64,000 bases of DNA from Enterococcus sp. BWB1-3. GTDB taxonomy: Bacteria > Bacillota > Bacilli > Lactobacillales > Enterococcaceae. The number at the start of each line of letters is the position of its first letter. Positions within the stretch are counted from its first letter, which is position 1. Below, piece by piece: positions 36,931 through 47,126 of the stretch. A program made the position numbers and the translations under genes. The notes under the pieces were generated by a model that searched no databases, was not told where the DNA came from, and saw only the letters and a program-made list of their open reading frames with translations. The stretch is taken from positions 1 through 64,000 of the forward strand of contig NZ_JADOEP010000018.1 of NCBI RefSeq assembly GCF_016745275.1. The letters run 5' to 3'.

Positions 36931-39900
36931 ATGAAAGATACAGTATATTTTCAATTATTCGGTACGCCCCAGATTTTTTTGAATGGACAGCCCATTCTTT
37001 TTTCGTTCTCTAAAATAAATGCGCTTCTTTATTATTTGGTTGTGAATAAAACAGCTAGCAGAGATGAGGTTGCCGGACTTTTATGGGTAAATAAATCAGA
37101 AAAAAGTGCCAAAAAGAATCTACGCAATACAATCTATCAAGCTAATAAGGTCCTTGGTGATGACTATATTGTTTCTCCAAACAAAACAATTTTGACCCTG
37201 AATGAGTCATTGGAAATTGAAAGCGATATCAATTCTTTTTTATCAAATCCTGTTGCGCATTTCGATTTGTATCAGGATGATTTTTTGAAGGGATTTTTCT
37301 TAAAGGATTCCGAGGCATTTGATCTATGGGTCGTAAAAATGCAGAATTTTTATGAACAAAGGTTTGTTCAAACCTGCTATCAAAAAATTGAACAGGATCT
37401 TCATAACAATGAATTGACCCATGTAGAAGAAAATATTCGACGGCTGATTGCTATTGATGAATTTGACGAGCGAAACTATCAGCTGCTCATGCAGTATTAT
37501 CAAGATAATCAGCGCTTTGGAAAAGTCATTGAAACTTACTATGAGCTGTCCAGCTTATTGGAACAGGAACTGGGAATTTTGCCAAATAGCGAAACAAAAG
37601 CAATTTATGAAAAGACACTGGCAATTGTTAATCATAAAAAGCAGCATAAGATAAGGAAGGCATCGACGCTATTTTTTGGGCGTACGGCTGAAATTGAACA
37701 GCTGGAAACAAACTTTAATTTATTTTCTCAAGATCAGCCCTATCATTCTGCACTGATCGTCGGCGATGCCGGTGTAGGGAAAAGTGCCTTGAGTAAACGA
37801 GTACTCACAAATGTTCAGGAGGATTTCCATATTCTGGAAGTCTCCTGTTATCAAGCTGAAAAAGATCATTTGCTGCGTCCTTGGCGAGGGCTCATTGAAC
37901 AAATTACACAAATCATCGAAGAGGAATGCTTAGTTGACTGCATCTTATGGCAGGAAACAGTTGCCAAATTTTTCCCAAGTTTAACAAATGCTCCACAAGA
38001 AGCCGACTATATCGAGACAGAAATAAAGAGTAATATCAATTATTTATCACAGGTTATTTTGGAAGTACTGCAAAAAATCAGCAAAACAAAAAAAGTGATT
38101 ATATTTATAGAAGATATTCAATGGATGGATGTGCAAAGTATCGGGTTGCTGACCAGCCTAATGCTGCATGTGAAGCATGGGGAAGCTCTATTCCTTTTAA
38201 CCTTACGGACTGGGTATCAAACGGATATCGAAAATTTCATGGCAACTGTTATCAATTATGAAAAGCTGCTTACGATTAGGCTGGCACCATTTTCTAAACA
38301 GGAAACCATAGCATTTGTCCAAAAGCAGCTGGGCAATCTACCGATTGATACCATGACGATGAACCATTTGTTCGATTATACCGAAGGGAATCCCTTCTTT
38401 TTAGTTGAGTACATTGGGCTGTTAAAAATGAACATGAATCTGGATGTTATGACTGTTAAAATGCAGGACGCCATAAAAAATCGTTTTTCTTATTTATCCC
38501 CTGTAGAAAAAGAGGTGGTTGATATTGTATCTTATTTCTATGATATGGCCCCGATTTCATTGATCGCTCAGCTCTTGGGAAAAGATCAGCTGGTCATTAT
38601 CGATGCCATCGATAGATTAGTTAATAAAAATATCTTGGAAGAAAAACTGTATGAGGAAGAAAGTCACGCCAGCTTTACACATGTAAAGCTGCGAGAGTTT
38701 ATTTATCTGAATCAGTCGGTAGCTAAAAAAAGAATCCTTCACGGAAAAATTGCGGTGATTCTGGAAGAGCAGGTTCCGCTAGAGTCAAGTGATCCGCTGC
38801 TGTTATCAAAAATTGCCTATCATTATCGGAAAGCAAAACAAGAATTAAAATCGCTTGAGTATGAGTTGGCTTATTTGCAGAATTTTTTCAAATTTCAGCA
38901 TGAGCTGTTTCCTGTATACAATCGTCAGGAAATCCGAGGGAATAGGACAATAGATGTAGAACAGGAATATACTTTTGAGCGTTTTAGGAATATTCGACAG
39001 CAGCTGGCTGACCTTGAAGCGCACCATGAACAGACCGAAAAATATCAGCTGTTATTGGTTAAGTTTTTATATTTAGAAGGTCGTTACCTCATTCATTGCG
39101 GTGATTACAACCAAGGGATCGAAAACATCCAACGGGTGATTTTCAAATCCAAAAGCTTCCATAATGAAGAATACTTACTGGAAGGGTATCGCCAGATGAT
39201 TTATTACTACATTCAAACAGATAATGCTGTTGATATGTTTCATTATATCGAATTGGCAATGAATGCCTCTATTAAAGCAAATAACCATGAATCTATCGGA
39301 ATATTATTACGTCTAAAAGGATTGTACTACTTGATGAGCGGTGATAAAGAGCAGGCAGAACGACTTTTTTATGAGTCGATTACCACCTTTACGATCACCG
39401 AAGCCATTAAGAAGAAATATGCCGTAAATATTGCTGCAGCTTACGACTACCTGGCTGAAATTGAACGATTACGTGGAAATGTCAACCAATCTGTGGCTAT
39501 TCAGGAAAAGGCACTGGCTCTTTGTGAAGGAACTGGAGTTTATTCTAGTTTGGTTGTATTTTATGTTGATATGGGCATTGCATTATTTGCACAAAAAAAC
39601 TATATGCGTGCAAGGGAATATTTTGAAAAAGCTCAAAATTTGTATACGAAGTTGCCCTCCTTGTGGAAAAAAATACAGCTAAATGCATATACTGCTCTGA
39701 TCGATTTGCAGGAAGAAAATTACGAAGCAGTCCATAAATTTTTGATAAACTCTAAAGAATATCTAGATACCTTTTCAAATCCTCGAGATGCCGGTATCGT
39801 CTATTTCGTGAAAGCTTTGGTCAAGCATCAGCTAGTCCATCAACAAATTGCAGATAAACCACTGGCAGTCTTATTAGTACATAGTGAGAGCTACTATTAT

Positions 39901-40011
39901 GAAAAAGCAACAGCCAGTCTGAGCGTTTATCGCGATCGCTATGAACTACAGGTGCTAGAGGAATTGTTTACCAAGCTGTTACCATCTACTTCTGTAAATG
40001 AATCAGTCTGA
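36931..40011 (+). CDS. large SARP-like ATPase regulator (BTAD + P-loop + TPR), probable hut regulator
   Basis: A protein of 1026 residues. An N-terminal winged-helix part (about 1-95, YFQLFGTPQIFLNGQPI and RDEVAGLLW) is followed by a bacterial transcriptional activation domain (about 100-245, with LLMQYYQDNQRFGKVIETY). A P-loop ATPase follows with Walker A VGDAGVGKS at about 276-284 and Walker B IIFIEDIQWMD near 390. The last 300 residues look like TPR repeats (ERLRGNVNQSVAIQEKALAL). Such AfsR/MalT-like proteins activate nearby operons on sensing a ligand. Its place between hutI and the ftcD operon makes histidine or urocanate sensing likely but unproven. I chose the ATG at 36931 behind GAAGGTG. 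Confidence 0.82.
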   Translation: MKDTVYFQLFGTPQIFLNGQPILFSFSKINALLYYLVVNKTASRDEVAGLLWVNKSEKSAKKNLRNTIYQANKVLGDDYIVSPNKTILTLNESLEIESDINSFLSNPVAHFDLYQDDFLKGFFLKDSEAFDLWVVKMQNFYEQRFVQTCYQKIEQDLHNNELTHVEENIRRLIAIDEFDERNYQLLMQYYQDNQRFGKVIETYYELSSLLEQELGILPNSETKAIYEKTLAIVNHKKQHKIRKASTLFFGRTAEIEQLETNFNLFSQDQPYHSALIVGDAGVGKSALSKRVLTNVQEDFHILEVSCYQAEKDHLLRPWRGLIEQITQIIEEECLVDCILWQETVAKFFPSLTNAPQEADYIETEIKSNINYLSQVILEVLQKISKTKKVIIFIEDIQWMDVQSIGLLTSLMLHVKHGEALFLLTLRTGYQTDIENFMATVINYEKLLTIRLAPFSKQETIAFVQKQLGNLPIDTMTMNHLFDYTEGNPFFLVEYIGLLKMNMNLDVMTVKMQDAIKNRFSYLSPVEKEVVDIVSYFYDMAPISLIAQLLGKDQLVIIDAIDRLVNKNILEEKLYEEESHASFTHVKLREFIYLNQSVAKKRILHGKIAVILEEQVPLESSDPLLLSKIAYHYRKAKQELKSLEYELAYLQNFFKFQHELFPVYNRQEIRGNRTIDVEQEYTFERFRNIRQQLADLEAHHEQTEKYQLLLVKFLYLEGRYLIHCGDYNQGIENIQRVIFKSKSFHNEEYLLEGYRQMIYYYIQTDNAVDMFHYIELAMNASIKANNHESIGILLRLKGLYYLMSGDKEQAERLFYESITTFTITEAIKKKYAVNIAAAYDYLAEIERLRGNVNQSVAIQEKALALCEGTGVYSSLVVFYVDMGIALFAQKNYMRAREYFEKAQNLYTKLPSLWKKIQLNAYTALIDLQEENYEAVHKFLINSKEYLDTFSNPRDAGIVYFVKALVKHQLVHQQIADKPLAVLLVHSESYYYEKATASLSVYRDRYELQVLEELFTKLLPSTSVNESV

Positions 40012-41071
40012 AATATAGGTAAGCAGGTATTAAATTTGAATAGATATTGGGATAAAAGAGAGAGACTGTGACATAAGTATATCTGAGATCCCTAAAACCG
40101 AATAAACGGTGTTCCAGAAGCTGTCTCTTCGGAAATAAGTCGAACTATACTGAAAATATGAGTAGCTATTTTCGTATAGTTCGACTTATTTCTTGAGACA
40201 GAACACTTCTGTCACAACCTCTCTCTGATTTTTTAGGAAATGGTTTATAACTGATAATTAAATAGTATGGTTTATCCCTCAGAAGCTAATATTTTAATAA
40301 ATTACTTAGGAAAACAGGGAGTTATTATCTTTTAACGAATAACTGCTAGAAGCTTCCTGTGTTTGACGAAATAGTATAGGTGATTTGGAAATAGACAGTT
40401 GAATATTTTCCCTTTTTACTTATGGGAAATGAATTATGGCAGTCCTCTCTTTTTACGTAGTTAACAGTGTCTCCTAATTCACTGATTATTGTTTGTTGAA
40501 TCAACTATATTTATCGCCAGAGAAGTATCAGCCTTATTAAAAGTTGCCCTATGAAATTAAATAAGAGCATTTTCTATAATGAATTTAGAAGATGTACTGC
40601 CAAAATCTGCTAATAAAATCATTTTTTTTGCTGATCCAATGATCATTCTTTACGGATTTTTGTGTAAATAAGATTAAAATTTGGTTAAAAATAAATAAAA
40701 TTTCACTTATTTTTAGGGAGTTCAAGTAATCTATTAAACGTCAAAATACATGATAGAACCTGATTTTTGGTTTAAAGGAATCTGTCCTTCTTTTTTTCTT
40801 AAAATCTTCTAAATCTGTCTGTATTTTTTTCTCAGTGATTTGACAGTCACTTTGTGGTGTTGTTCTTTGCCATCGATTTAAAAAAAAATTAAAAAAGCAC
40901 TTAATTATTGCAGCTTCATTTGAGCAGCTCCGTCTATTCTATTCACAGCTGTCAAAAAAGTGTCAAATTATTTTTCTAAAATAAAAGAGCCTTTTTTAGT
41001 TTGAAAAAAATAGTCTTTTTTTTTGTCAAAAAACCAGCAAATTCCGGCAAAAAATCTGGATTTTACCTATG
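40012..41071. other. long gene-free stretch before folT
   Basis: Apart from the nested hairpin at 40061-40227, about 840 bases of AT-rich sequence hold no gene I can support on either strand. I looked for a folate (THF) riboswitch because folT follows and did not find its conserved core. Confidence 0.6.
40061..40227. repeat. nested palindromic repeat
   Basis: A perfect 19-base stem gaaataagtcgaactatac (40132-40150) with its reverse complement at 40174-40192 continues inward with one bulge. Outside it, ctgtctc/gagacag and an outermost pair agagactgtgac/gtcacaacctct form further stems. It is a long multi-arm hairpin typical of dispersed intergenic repeats in enterococci and probably also ends transcription of the regulator gene. 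Confidence 0.8.
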
Positions 41072-41100
41072 TTGACACTCGAAAAGAACAGTGATATTTT
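41072..41100 (+). promoter_or_regulatory. promoter of the folT-hut operon
   Basis: TTGACA (41072-41077) and TATTTT (41095-41100) are 17 bases apart, just upstream of a strong cre site and the folT gene. Confidence 0.7.
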
Positions 41101-41105
41101 TGGTT

Positions 41106-41119
41106 TGAAAGCGCTGTCC
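41106..41119 (+). promoter_or_regulatory. cre (CcpA) site of the folT-hut operon
   Basis: tgaaagcgctgtcc matches the cre consensus at 13 of 14 positions. It begins 6 bases after the -10 box, so CcpA binding would block transcription when preferred sugars are present. Confidence 0.75.
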
Positions 41120-41141
41120 AGCGCGGGGAGGAGGTTAAGAT

Positions 41142-41678
41142 TTGTATAAAGCAGACGGTTATTCAATGGGACGAAAAATAGCTCTTATGGGTCTACTTAT
41201 TGCCTTGTCAGTTGTGGCAACTCGGTTTCTATCTTTTGAAACCAGTATTATCAGAATTGGTTTTTCTTTTTTACCGTTAATGGTTATGGGGTATTTATTT
41301 CAGCCATGGTTTGCAGGAACAGGTGGAGCAATTGCAGATATCATCGGAATGATTTTATTTCCGAAGGCAGCATTTTTCTTTGGATTTACGATCAATGCGT
41401 TTTTAGCACCATTTATCTACAGCCTGTTTTTCCATAAAAAGGAAGTGACGCTTAAACGTAATATTACCGCTCAAGTCGCAGTCATGGTTATCATCAGCTT
41501 AATTTTAACACCTATTTGGCTGAATTTGATGTTGAAGCTGCCGATCATTGAGCTTTTACCATTACGGATAGGCAAAGAATTGATTGTTGTACCGATAAAA
41601 GTTATGGTCGGTCAATATTTATTTAGTCAAAGGAACATGAAAACGGTATTAAATGATGTGTCAAGAAACATGGTATGA
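41142..41678 (+). CDS. folT: folate ECF transporter S component (FolT)
   Basis: A membrane protein of 178 residues matching FolT: RKIALMGLLIALSVVATRFL, then IIRIGFSFLPLMVMGYLF, GTGGAIADIIGMILFPKAAF, and FFGFTINAFLAPFIY. It imports folates with the shared ECF energy module. The start is TTG at 41142, about 8 bases after GGGAGGAGG; the first ATG (41166) has no ribosome-binding site. As first gene of the operon with ftcD, fchA and fhs, it supplies the tetrahydrofolate cofactor for histidine breakdown. Confidence 0.9.
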   Translation: MYKADGYSMGRKIALMGLLIALSVVATRFLSFETSIIRIGFSFLPLMVMGYLFQPWFAGTGGAIADIIGMILFPKAAFFFGFTINAFLAPFIYSLFFHKKEVTLKRNITAQVAVMVIISLILTPIWLNLMLKLPIIELLPLRIGKELIVVPIKVMVGQYLFSQRNMKTVLNDVSRNMV

Positions 41679-41736
41679 CGTTATCGTCGGCCGAGTTTGA
41701 AAAAATAGAGAGAAGCAAAAGGAAGGATGAGTATAA

Positions 41737-42636
41737 ATGGCAAAATTAGTTGAATGCATCCCTAACTTCAGTGAAGGAAGCGACCAGAAAATAATCGACG
41801 GACTGGTAACAACAGCGAAGAGTGTAGGTGGCGTAACGTTGTTGGACTACTCTTCTGACAGTAGTCATAACCGCAGTGTTTTTACTCTTGTGGGTGATGA
41901 AAATAGTATTCAGGAGGTTGCTTTTCAATTAGTAAAATATGCAAGCGAGCATATCGATATGACTAAGCAAAAAGGTGAGCATCCAAGAATGGGGGCTACT
42001 GATGTAGTACCGTTTGTTCCAATTAAGGATATCACGACAGAGGAATGTGTAGAAATTTCTAAAAAGGTAGCAAAAAGAATCAATGATGAATTAAATATCC
42101 CTATTTTCTTGTATGAAGAATCAGCCAGCACACCAAATCGGGTAAACTTGGCGCGAGTGCGTAAAGGTCAATTTGAAGGAATGCCGGAAAAATTACAGGA
42201 AGAAGAATGGGCACCCGATTTTGGTGAAAGAAAAATCCATCCGACTGCGGGTGTCACTGCTGTTGGTGCAAGAATGCCGCTGGTGGCATTCAATGTGAAT
42301 TTAGACACAGATGATATTACCATTGCAAATAATATAGCAAAGATTGTTCGCGGCTCAAGCGGCGGCTTTAAGTATTGTAAAGGTATCGGTGTAATGCTGG
42401 AGGATCGCAATATTGCACAAGTATCCATGAATATGGTGAACTTTGAAGGAACGCCCCTTTACCGTGTTGTTGAAACGATTCGTTTTGAAGCAAAACGCTA
42501 CGGTGTCAATATTATCGGAACAGAGGTTATTGGTTTAACTCCGGCAAAGGCGCTGATTGACTGTGCGGAATATTATCTGCAGGTTGAGGATTTTGATTAT
42601 GGTAAACAAGTTTTAGAAAATCATTTATTAAACTAG
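41737..42636 (+). CDS. ftcD: glutamate formimidoyltransferase
   Basis: A protein of 299 residues that moves the formimino group of formiminoglutamate to tetrahydrofolate, releasing glutamate. It opens with KLVECIPNFSEGSDQKII and contains SSDSSHNRSVFTLVGDE, KGEHPRMGATDVVPFVPI and NVNLDTDDITIANNIAK. It covers only the transferase domain; the cyclodeaminase is the separate next gene, as usual in Gram-positives. AAAGGA precedes the ATG. Confidence 0.96.
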   Translation: MAKLVECIPNFSEGSDQKIIDGLVTTAKSVGGVTLLDYSSDSSHNRSVFTLVGDENSIQEVAFQLVKYASEHIDMTKQKGEHPRMGATDVVPFVPIKDITTEECVEISKKVAKRINDELNIPIFLYEESASTPNRVNLARVRKGQFEGMPEKLQEEEWAPDFGERKIHPTAGVTAVGARMPLVAFNVNLDTDDITIANNIAKIVRGSSGGFKYCKGIGVMLEDRNIAQVSMNMVNFEGTPLYRVVETIRFEAKRYGVNIIGTEVIGLTPAKALIDCAEYYLQVEDFDYGKQVLENHLLN

Positions 42637-42649
42637 GAGGAGGAAAAAA

Positions 42650-43276
42650 ATGAAACTGGTTGACTTGACTGTAACTGATTTTATGCAGGTACTTGGTTCT
42701 GACGAGCCGGCACCCGGCGGCGGCTCTGCTTCAGCATTAGCAGCGGCAATGGGGATCTCATTGACGAAAATGGTTGCAGAATTAACGGTGGGTAAGAAGA
42801 AATATGCAGAATTTGATGCACTTATGAAAAAATGTCAGACGGATGCTGCCCAATCACAAGAGGAGCTGCTGCGGGCAATTGACGAAGATACAGAGGCGTT
42901 TAACGCCGTATCAGCTGTTTTCTCTATGCCGAAAGAAACAGACGATGAAAAAGCCAAACGACGAGAGGCTATGCAGACAGCATTGGAGGGGGCTGCTAAA
43001 ACCCCTTATCAGATGATGGAGAAAATTGTTTATGCGCTTCATATTACCAAAGAAGCAGTTGGTAAATCTAATGTGAATGCTGCCAGTGATTTGGGTGTTG
43101 CAGCGCTGAATTTAAAATCTGCACTGCAAGGAGCTTGGCTGAATGTACTGATCAACCTTTCAGGGATCAAGAATGAAGAATTTGTGAAGCAATACCGCAT
43201 GACTGGTGAAAAGATTTTAACAGAAGGCTGTCGGTTGGCAGATGAGATTTATGCAGAAATTTTAAAGATAGTTTAG
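42650..43276 (+). CDS. fchA: formiminotetrahydrofolate cyclodeaminase / methenyl-THF cyclohydrolase (FchA)
   Basis: A protein of 208 residues of the FTCD C-terminal family. The GSDEPAPGGGSASALAAAMG loop (about 16-35) and VGKSNVNAASDLGVAALNL are family signatures. It turns formimino-THF into methenyl-THF (releasing ammonia) or hydrolyses methenyl-THF to 10-formyl-THF. In this operon either or both fit. AGGAGGAGG lies 7 bases before the ATG. Confidence 0.93.
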   Translation: MKLVDLTVTDFMQVLGSDEPAPGGGSASALAAAMGISLTKMVAELTVGKKKYAEFDALMKKCQTDAAQSQEELLRAIDEDTEAFNAVSAVFSMPKETDDEKAKRREAMQTALEGAAKTPYQMMEKIVYALHITKEAVGKSNVNAASDLGVAALNLKSALQGAWLNVLINLSGIKNEEFVKQYRMTGEKILTEGCRLADEIYAEILKIV

Positions 43277-43303
43277 CTTAGATGGAAAGGATGAATAAAT
43301 AGG

Positions 43304-44980
43304 ATGACTCATTTATCAGATATTGAAATTGCAAATACGGTTCAAATGAAACCAATTGAGGAGATCGCTGAAAAAACCGGAATTGATGCAGAAAATCTAT
43401 CTTTGTACGGAAAATATAAGGCAAAGGTCAACGTTCATCAATTAGGGAGCTTAAAAGATAAGAAAAACGGCAAATTGATTCTGGTTACTGCTATTACTCC
43501 AACACCAGCTGGAGAGGGGAAAACCACAACCTCAGTCGGGTTGGCTGATGCACTGACAAAGCTTGGAAAAAATGCAATTATTGCTTTGAGAGAACCTTCA
43601 TTAGGACCTGTATTTGGTGTTAAAGGAGGTGCTGCTGGCGGCGGCTATGCCCAGGTGGTTCCAATGGAAGATATCAACCTTCATTTTACTGGTGATTTCC
43701 ATGCTATCGGAGCAGCTAATAATTTACTGGCAGCTTTGCTGGACAATCATATCCATCAAGGCAACAGCTTAGGGATCGATTCCCGACGGATTACATGGAA
43801 ACGTGTAGTGGATATGAATGACCGACAGCTGCGTCATATTGTAGATGGCCTTCAGGGAAAAGTCAACGGCGTTCCTAGAGAAGATGGCTATGACATTACG
43901 GTAGCATCGGAAATTATGGCAATCCTTTGTCTGGCAAAGGATATCGTTGACTTGAAAGAAAAATTACGCAAAATCATTGTGGCGTATTCCTTTACCGGAG
44001 AGCCCGTCACTGCAGGTGACTTGAAAGCTGAAGGGGCTTTAACTGCTCTGCTGAAAGAGGCAATTCATCCTAATCTAGTTCAAACATTGGAGCAAACACC
44101 AGCCTTTATCCATGGTGGACCATTTGCCAATATCGCTCATGGCTGTAATAGTGTACTGGCAACAAAAATGGCTTTGAAATATGCTGATTATGCTGTAACT
44201 GAGGCAGGCTTCGGTGCAGATTTAGGTGCGGAAAAGTTCATTGACATCAAATGCCGACTGGCTGATTTACAACCGGATGCTGTAGTATTGGTGGCAACTA
44301 TTCGCGCTCTGAAAATGCATGGCGGTGTTAAAAAGACAGAATTGGGAGCAGAAAATGTCGAAGCTGTGATCAATGGTCTGCCTAATTTGGAGAAGCATCT
44401 GTCAAATATTCAAAATGTCTATGGTCTGCCGGTGGTTGTAGCGATCAATAAATTCCCGACAGATACAGAAGCTGAATTACAAGCAGTTCATGCAGCCTGT
44501 GAGGATCGCGGCGTAGAGGTTGTATTATCTGATGTCTGGGGCTCAGGAGGTGCTGGCGGTGAAACGTTGGCTAAGAAGGTCATAGAATTGGCAGAACAGA
44601 CGAATACCTTTAGCTACGTATATGAGCTATCTGATAGTATTGAAGAAAAATTAAATAAAATCGTCCAAAAGGTTTATGGGGGTCAGGGGGTTGAATTAGC
44701 TCCTGCTGCTCGTAGAGAGCTGCAGGAACTGGAACGACTGGGCTTTTCCAACTATCCGATTTGTATGGCGAAGACACAGTATTCATTCTCTGATGATGCC
44801 AGTCTCATTGGGGCGCCTAAGGACTTCACTGTGGCAATCAAAAACTTAAAAGTTTCAGCAGGTGCCGGCTTTATTGTTGCATTAACAGGTGCCGTCATGA
44901 CAATGCCGGGCTTACCCAAATCACCGGCAGCTGAACGTATTGATGTTGATGCAGATGGGAATATCTCTGGTCTGTTTTAG
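43304..44980 (+). CDS. fhs: formate--tetrahydrofolate ligase
   Basis: A protein of 558 residues, full length for the family. The ATP loop is [16 protein letters not shown] (about 66-81), with [40 protein letters not shown] and [13 protein letters not shown]. It can work toward 10-formyl-THF or in reverse to make ATP and formate. Its place after ftcD and fchA argues for the reverse direction during histidine growth. It lies 27 bases after fchA. Confidence 0.96.
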   Translation: MTHLSDIEIANTVQMKPIEEIAEKTGIDAENLSLYGKYKAKVNVHQLGSLKDKKNGKLILVTAITPTPAGEGKTTTSVGLADALTKLGKNAIIALREPSLGPVFGVKGGAAGGGYAQVVPMEDINLHFTGDFHAIGAANNLLAALLDNHIHQGNSLGIDSRRITWKRVVDMNDRQLRHIVDGLQGKVNGVPREDGYDITVASEIMAILCLAKDIVDLKEKLRKIIVAYSFTGEPVTAGDLKAEGALTALLKEAIHPNLVQTLEQTPAFIHGGPFANIAHGCNSVLATKMALKYADYAVTEAGFGADLGAEKFIDIKCRLADLQPDAVVLVATIRALKMHGGVKKTELGAENVEAVINGLPNLEKHLSNIQNVYGLPVVVAINKFPTDTEAELQAVHAACEDRGVEVVLSDVWGSGGAGGETLAKKVIELAEQTNTFSYVYELSDSIEEKLNKIVQKVYGGQGVELAPAARRELQELERLGFSNYPICMAKTQYSFSDDASLIGAPKDFTVAIKNLKVSAGAGFIVALTGAVMTMPGLPKSPAAERIDVDADGNISGLF

Positions 44981-45001
44981 CCAGAATGTTTAGAGACCTG
45001 C

Positions 45002-45616
45002 ATGGGAATTTGTAGATTAACCTCAAAAGAGTATCATGTCTCTGACTGGAGCGGCGGAAAGACAACGGAAATCTATCTTTCCCCTCCAGAGGGGCAGTAT
45101 CAAATCGGTAAATTTGACTATCGAGTGTCTAGTGCAAGAGTTGATTTGGAAACAACTATTTTCAGCGAGTTACCCGGCTATAAGCGTTTAATTATGCCGA
45201 TTGAGCAATCTTTGACATTAGAACATGTATATCCAGTTGATACAGTAGAAAGAGTCATTCTCCAGCCATTTGAGAGCCACTGCTTTGATGGTGGTCAAAA
45301 GACAACAAGCTATGGAAAATGCCGGGATTTCAATCTAATTTATCGACCGGAGTATTTTGGGGAAATGATTGCTTTGATGAAGGAACAGCCTTATTTTATC
45401 GAGCCTGGTAAAACCTATCTATTTTATGCGTTAACAGATGTGTTGGTGGAGATTTTTGAAAAAAATGAATGTATTTCGTCACTGCAGCTTTGCGGTGAGG
45501 AGAGCATACTTTTCTCGGAACATACATTCCAGCTGTTATTGGCAGCAATCCCGAAGAAAAGAACGCATCGTGAACCACTGGCAATTTGGACAACTATTGC
45601 GCGAATGAGCGAATGA
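45002..45616 (+). CDS. hutD: HutD-family protein
   Basis: A protein of 204 residues in the HutD/Ves cupin-like family, with the typical SDWSGGKTTEIYLSPPEGQY, KFDYRVSSARVD and FESHCFDGGQKTTSYGKCRD. HutD proteins accompany histidine genes and are thought to modulate the level of the pathway, but no enzyme reaction is established. No clear Shine-Dalgarno precedes the ATG, which lies 21 bases after fhs, so expression may depend on readthrough translation. Confidence 0.85.
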   Translation: MGICRLTSKEYHVSDWSGGKTTEIYLSPPEGQYQIGKFDYRVSSARVDLETTIFSELPGYKRLIMPIEQSLTLEHVYPVDTVERVILQPFESHCFDGGQKTTSYGKCRDFNLIYRPEYFGEMIALMKEQPYFIEPGKTYLFYALTDVLVEIFEKNECISSLQLCGEESILFSEHTFQLLLAAIPKKRTHREPLAIWTTIARMSE

Positions 45617-45622
45617 TTTAAA

Positions 45623-45648
45623 AATGTTCACGCTAAGATGAACATTTG
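45623..45648 (+). terminator. hairpin after hutD
   Basis: aaatgttca and tgaacattt form a perfect 9-base stem with an 8-base loop. There is no T run right after it, so it may be an attenuator or protein site more than a full terminator. Confidence 0.45.
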
Positions 45649-45660
45649 AAAGCGTTACCT
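45647..45660 (+). promoter_or_regulatory. cre-like site before the permease gene
   Basis: tgaaagcgttacct matches the cre consensus at 13 of 14 positions, 60 bases before the amino-acid permease gene. Confidence 0.65.
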
Positions 45661-45718
45661 TTTTTAATCTAAAAAAACTACTGACTGTTAGTGGATTACA
45701 GCCAGAGAGGAGAAAAAT

Positions 45719-47047
45719 ATGGACAAGAATCAGGAGATGGAAAACGAAAAGTCCAAGTTTAGTTTGAATGGTGCAACATTATATGGGATTAATGCAGTAA
45801 TTGGTTCAGGGATATTCCTGCTGCCTCGAACGATTTACAGGGATCTGGGACCGGCCTCCTTGATCGCTATGCTGCTGGATGCTGTTTTAGTATTGATGCT
45901 GGCTGTTTGTTTTGCAGAGGTAGCTGGGTATTTTAACAAAAATGGCGGTGCTTTTCAGTATTCTAAAACAGCTTTTGGAGACCTTGTAGGTTTCAACGTG
46001 GGCTTATTGGGTTGGTTTGTCACGATTATCGCCTGGTCAGCTATGGCTGCCGGCTTTGCTAAATTATTGATTGTGACCTTTCCCAGCTTAGAAGGAAAGA
46101 ATACCATTATTAGTATTTTACTTGTTTTGTTTTTATCCTTGATCAACAGCTTTGGGATTAAAACATCAAAGATTTTTACGATTACGATTACGATTGCAAA
46201 ACTGATTCCGATTATTGCCTTTTCAGTTATCAGCCTTTTCTTTATTAGACATGGGTTTTCTGAAGGAAACTTTACACCCTTTCTACAACTGAATCCGGAT
46301 ATGACACTATCACAGGCAATGGCTTCAACATCGTTAACTGTTTTTTATGCCTTTATTGGTTTTGAAGCGCTGCCGGTTGTTGCTGGAGAAATGCGTAATG
46401 CCAAGAAAAATGTGCCAATCGCAATTATTGGTTCGATTAGTATTGTTTCGATCTTATATTTTATAATTATTTCCGGAACGATTGCTATGCTGGGAACAGG
46501 CATTTTACAAAGTAATGCACCTGTTCAAGATGCGTTTGTAAAAATGATTGGTCCAGCAGGAAAATGGCTGATTTCCATTGGGGCATTAGTTTCCATTGCT
46601 GGGTTGAACATGGGTGATTCCGTGATGATTCCTCGATATGGTGCCTCAATTTCTGATGAAGGCCTGCTGCCAAAAATGATTGCCAGAAAAAATGGGCGTG
46701 GCGCTCCCATCGTTGCTATCATCGTATCAGGAGTACTAACGGTAATCTTACTGTTGAGCGGCTCATTTGAGCAGCTTGCGGAATTAAGTGTTGTCTTTCG
46801 TTTTATTCAGTATATTCCTACCGCATTATCCGTTATCTGGCTGCGCAAAAAAGGGATGGATCACGTACCGGTCTTTCGCTTACCATTTGGTCCGGTAATT
46901 CCAATCCTATCCATTATTGTTAGTATCTGGATGCTGGCAGCTGCTGATCCAATTAATATTATTTCCGGTATTGTTGGTATTGTTGTTGCAACGATTTTAT
47001 ATTTTGTATTGAATCGTAAAAATGAAGCTGCCGATGGAGAAATTTGA
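45719..47047 (+). CDS. APC-family amino-acid permease, probable histidine transporter
   Basis: A permease of 442 residues with about 12 membrane segments and the APC opening ATLYGINAVIGSGIFLLPR (unwound first helix), then FAEVAGYFNKNGGAFQYSKT. Placed between hutD and folC/hutH, it most likely brings histidine into the cell, although the family is broad and specificity cannot be read. GAGAGGAG precedes the ATG. Confidence 0.87.
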   Translation: MDKNQEMENEKSKFSLNGATLYGINAVIGSGIFLLPRTIYRDLGPASLIAMLLDAVLVLMLAVCFAEVAGYFNKNGGAFQYSKTAFGDLVGFNVGLLGWFVTIIAWSAMAAGFAKLLIVTFPSLEGKNTIISILLVLFLSLINSFGIKTSKIFTITITIAKLIPIIAFSVISLFFIRHGFSEGNFTPFLQLNPDMTLSQAMASTSLTVFYAFIGFEALPVVAGEMRNAKKNVPIAIIGSISIVSILYFIIISGTIAMLGTGILQSNAPVQDAFVKMIGPAGKWLISIGALVSIAGLNMGDSVMIPRYGASISDEGLLPKMIARKNGRGAPIVAIIVSGVLTVILLLSGSFEQLAELSVVFRFIQYIPTALSVIWLRKKGMDHVPVFRLPFGPVIPILSIIVSIWMLAAADPINIISGIVGIVVATILYFVLNRKNEAADGEI

Positions 47048-47126
47048 TTAGCGAATCGAAAGATAGCAGAAACTGGAAAGCCATAATGAAAAAAAGATTA
47101 TGTGCTTAAACGCAAGGATGGGGAGA

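Noticed and set aside
40900-41140. A possible tetrahydrofolate riboswitch before folT
   Set aside because: The conserved core sequences are not present; the interval instead holds a promoter and a cre site.
42168-42428. Minus-strand open frame within ftcD
   Set aside because: Antisense shadow of a strongly conserved gene with no independent support.
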